Shown: positions 24,448 to 24,851 of the stretch, piece after piece
How the letters are laid out: each line of letters begins with the position of its first letter
How positions within the stretch are numbered: the first letter of the stretch is position 1
From: Anaerolineales bacterium
GTDB lineage: Bacteria; Chloroflexota; Anaerolineae; Anaerolineales; DRMV01
Reading direction: 5' to 3'
Assembly: GCA_026985785.1 (NCBI GenBank)
Contig: JALSPT010000217.1
Span: forward strand, 1-24,851
Length of the DNA stretch: 24,851 nt
The notes under the pieces: generated by a model
What the model was told of the DNA's origin: nothing
Database searches by the model: none
What the model saw: only the letters and a program-made list of their open reading frames with translations
Made by a program: the position numbers and the translations under genes

Positions 24448-24851
24448 ATGAATCGCTCTGCGTGGGAATATTTCGATTTCATCTTGCTGGGGCTGGTCGC
24501 CACCCTGGTGATTTTTGGCATTGCCGTGATCCGCTCGGCCATTGCCGGCAATGTGGTCTTGAGTGGATTGGTCAAACGCCAGATCGTGTTTGCCGTCATC
24601 GGTTTTGCCATTCTGTTGGGGACGGCGGCCATTGATTATCACTACTGGTCGGCTTTTGGAAAATACCTTTACATTGCCACCGTCTTTTTGCTGGCCGCGC
24701 TGGGCATCGTTGGAAAAGCGGCCTTTGGCTCGGCGCGCTGGATCGATACCGGCGTGTTCTTCATTCAGCCTTCGGAAATCGCCAAAATCGTGATGATTTT
24801 GGTGCTGGCCGATTTCTTTGCCAACCATCGCCACCAACTGCACGAATTCCG
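24448..24851 (+). CDS. rodA: RodA/FtsW/SpoVE-family peptidoglycan polymerase, N-terminal part
   Basis: 134 residues are visible and the gene runs off the window. ATG 24448 lies three bases after the minE stop. The segment has membrane helices (FILLGLVATLVIFGIAVIRSA, QIVFAVIGFAILLGTAAIDY, LYIATVFLLAALGIVG) and the family sequence GSARWIDTGVFFIQPSEIAKI, with the conserved W-I and QPSE.AK of SEDS glycosyltransferases. SEDS proteins polymerise lipid II in cell elongation or division. The position after minCDE matches mre-min-rodA type clusters known elsewhere, so RodA is preferred over FtsW. Confidence 0.88.
   Translation, partial: MNRSAWEYFDFILLGLVATLVIFGIAVIRSAIAGNVVLSGLVKRQIVFAVIGFAILLGTAAIDYHYWSAFGKYLYIATVFLLAALGIVGKAAFGSARWIDTGVFFIQPSEIAKIVMILVLADFFANHRHQLHEF

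Overview
This window is a GC-rich, gene-dense bacterial chromosome segment. The gene content fits a member of the phylum Chloroflexota, most likely Anaerolineae or a relative. The pointers are the AfsR/BTAD-type giant regulator, a GreA of the 'GGEL.ENAEY' type, a minCDE-rodA cluster, and InhA-like secreted proteases. This placement is inferred from protein style; no rRNA or marker tree is available. No tRNA, rRNA, CRISPR array, transposase or phage gene was found.

Layout. (1) 1-4907: the end of a TylF-type methyltransferase, a palindromic repeat element, adenine deaminase (ade), and a large (alpha/alpha)6 glycosidase-like protein. (2) 4947-6833: a CPA1 Na+/H+ antiporter whose C-terminus is a complete DarA/PstA-type (cyclic di-AMP receptor, PII-like) domain. 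(3) 6867-12157: an overlapping surface-polysaccharide operon (family 2 glycosyltransferase, Wzz-like chain-length protein, Wzy/WaaL-like polymerase) ending in an exported HExxH metalloprotease with an immune-inhibitor-A-like C-terminal domain. (4) 12158-13866: a decayed small gene, a YtxH-like protein (minus strand), and a pair of membrane proteins ending at a strong terminator. (5) 13889-18531: a giant BTAD/AAA/TPR regulator (minus strand), divergent from greA, which has a strong promoter and a structured leader. Downstream is a 450-bp non-coding stretch with two palindromic repeats. (6) 18531-22490, minus strand: a tight three-gene operon, read in the order adenosine-type deaminase fused to a CYTH (triphosphate tunnel) domain, MFS transporter, inositol-monophosphatase-like enzyme. 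(7) 22663-24851: minC-minD-minE-rodA, divergent from the previous operon; rodA runs off the end.

The two most interesting items are domain fusions that join nucleotide-related modules to unrelated catalytic or transport bodies. One is the antiporter with a C-terminal DarA-like receptor domain, which suggests direct nucleotide gating of ion exchange, although two expected ligand-site residues are replaced. The other is the SAH/MTA-deaminase-like amidohydrolase carrying a C-terminal CYTH domain, co-transcribed with an exporter-like MFS protein and a phosphatase. A third item is a family of cruciform repeats at 449-569 and 18196-18325. They share a 16-17 bp central hairpin and terminal arms, but the side hairpins differ in sequence while keeping their base pairing.
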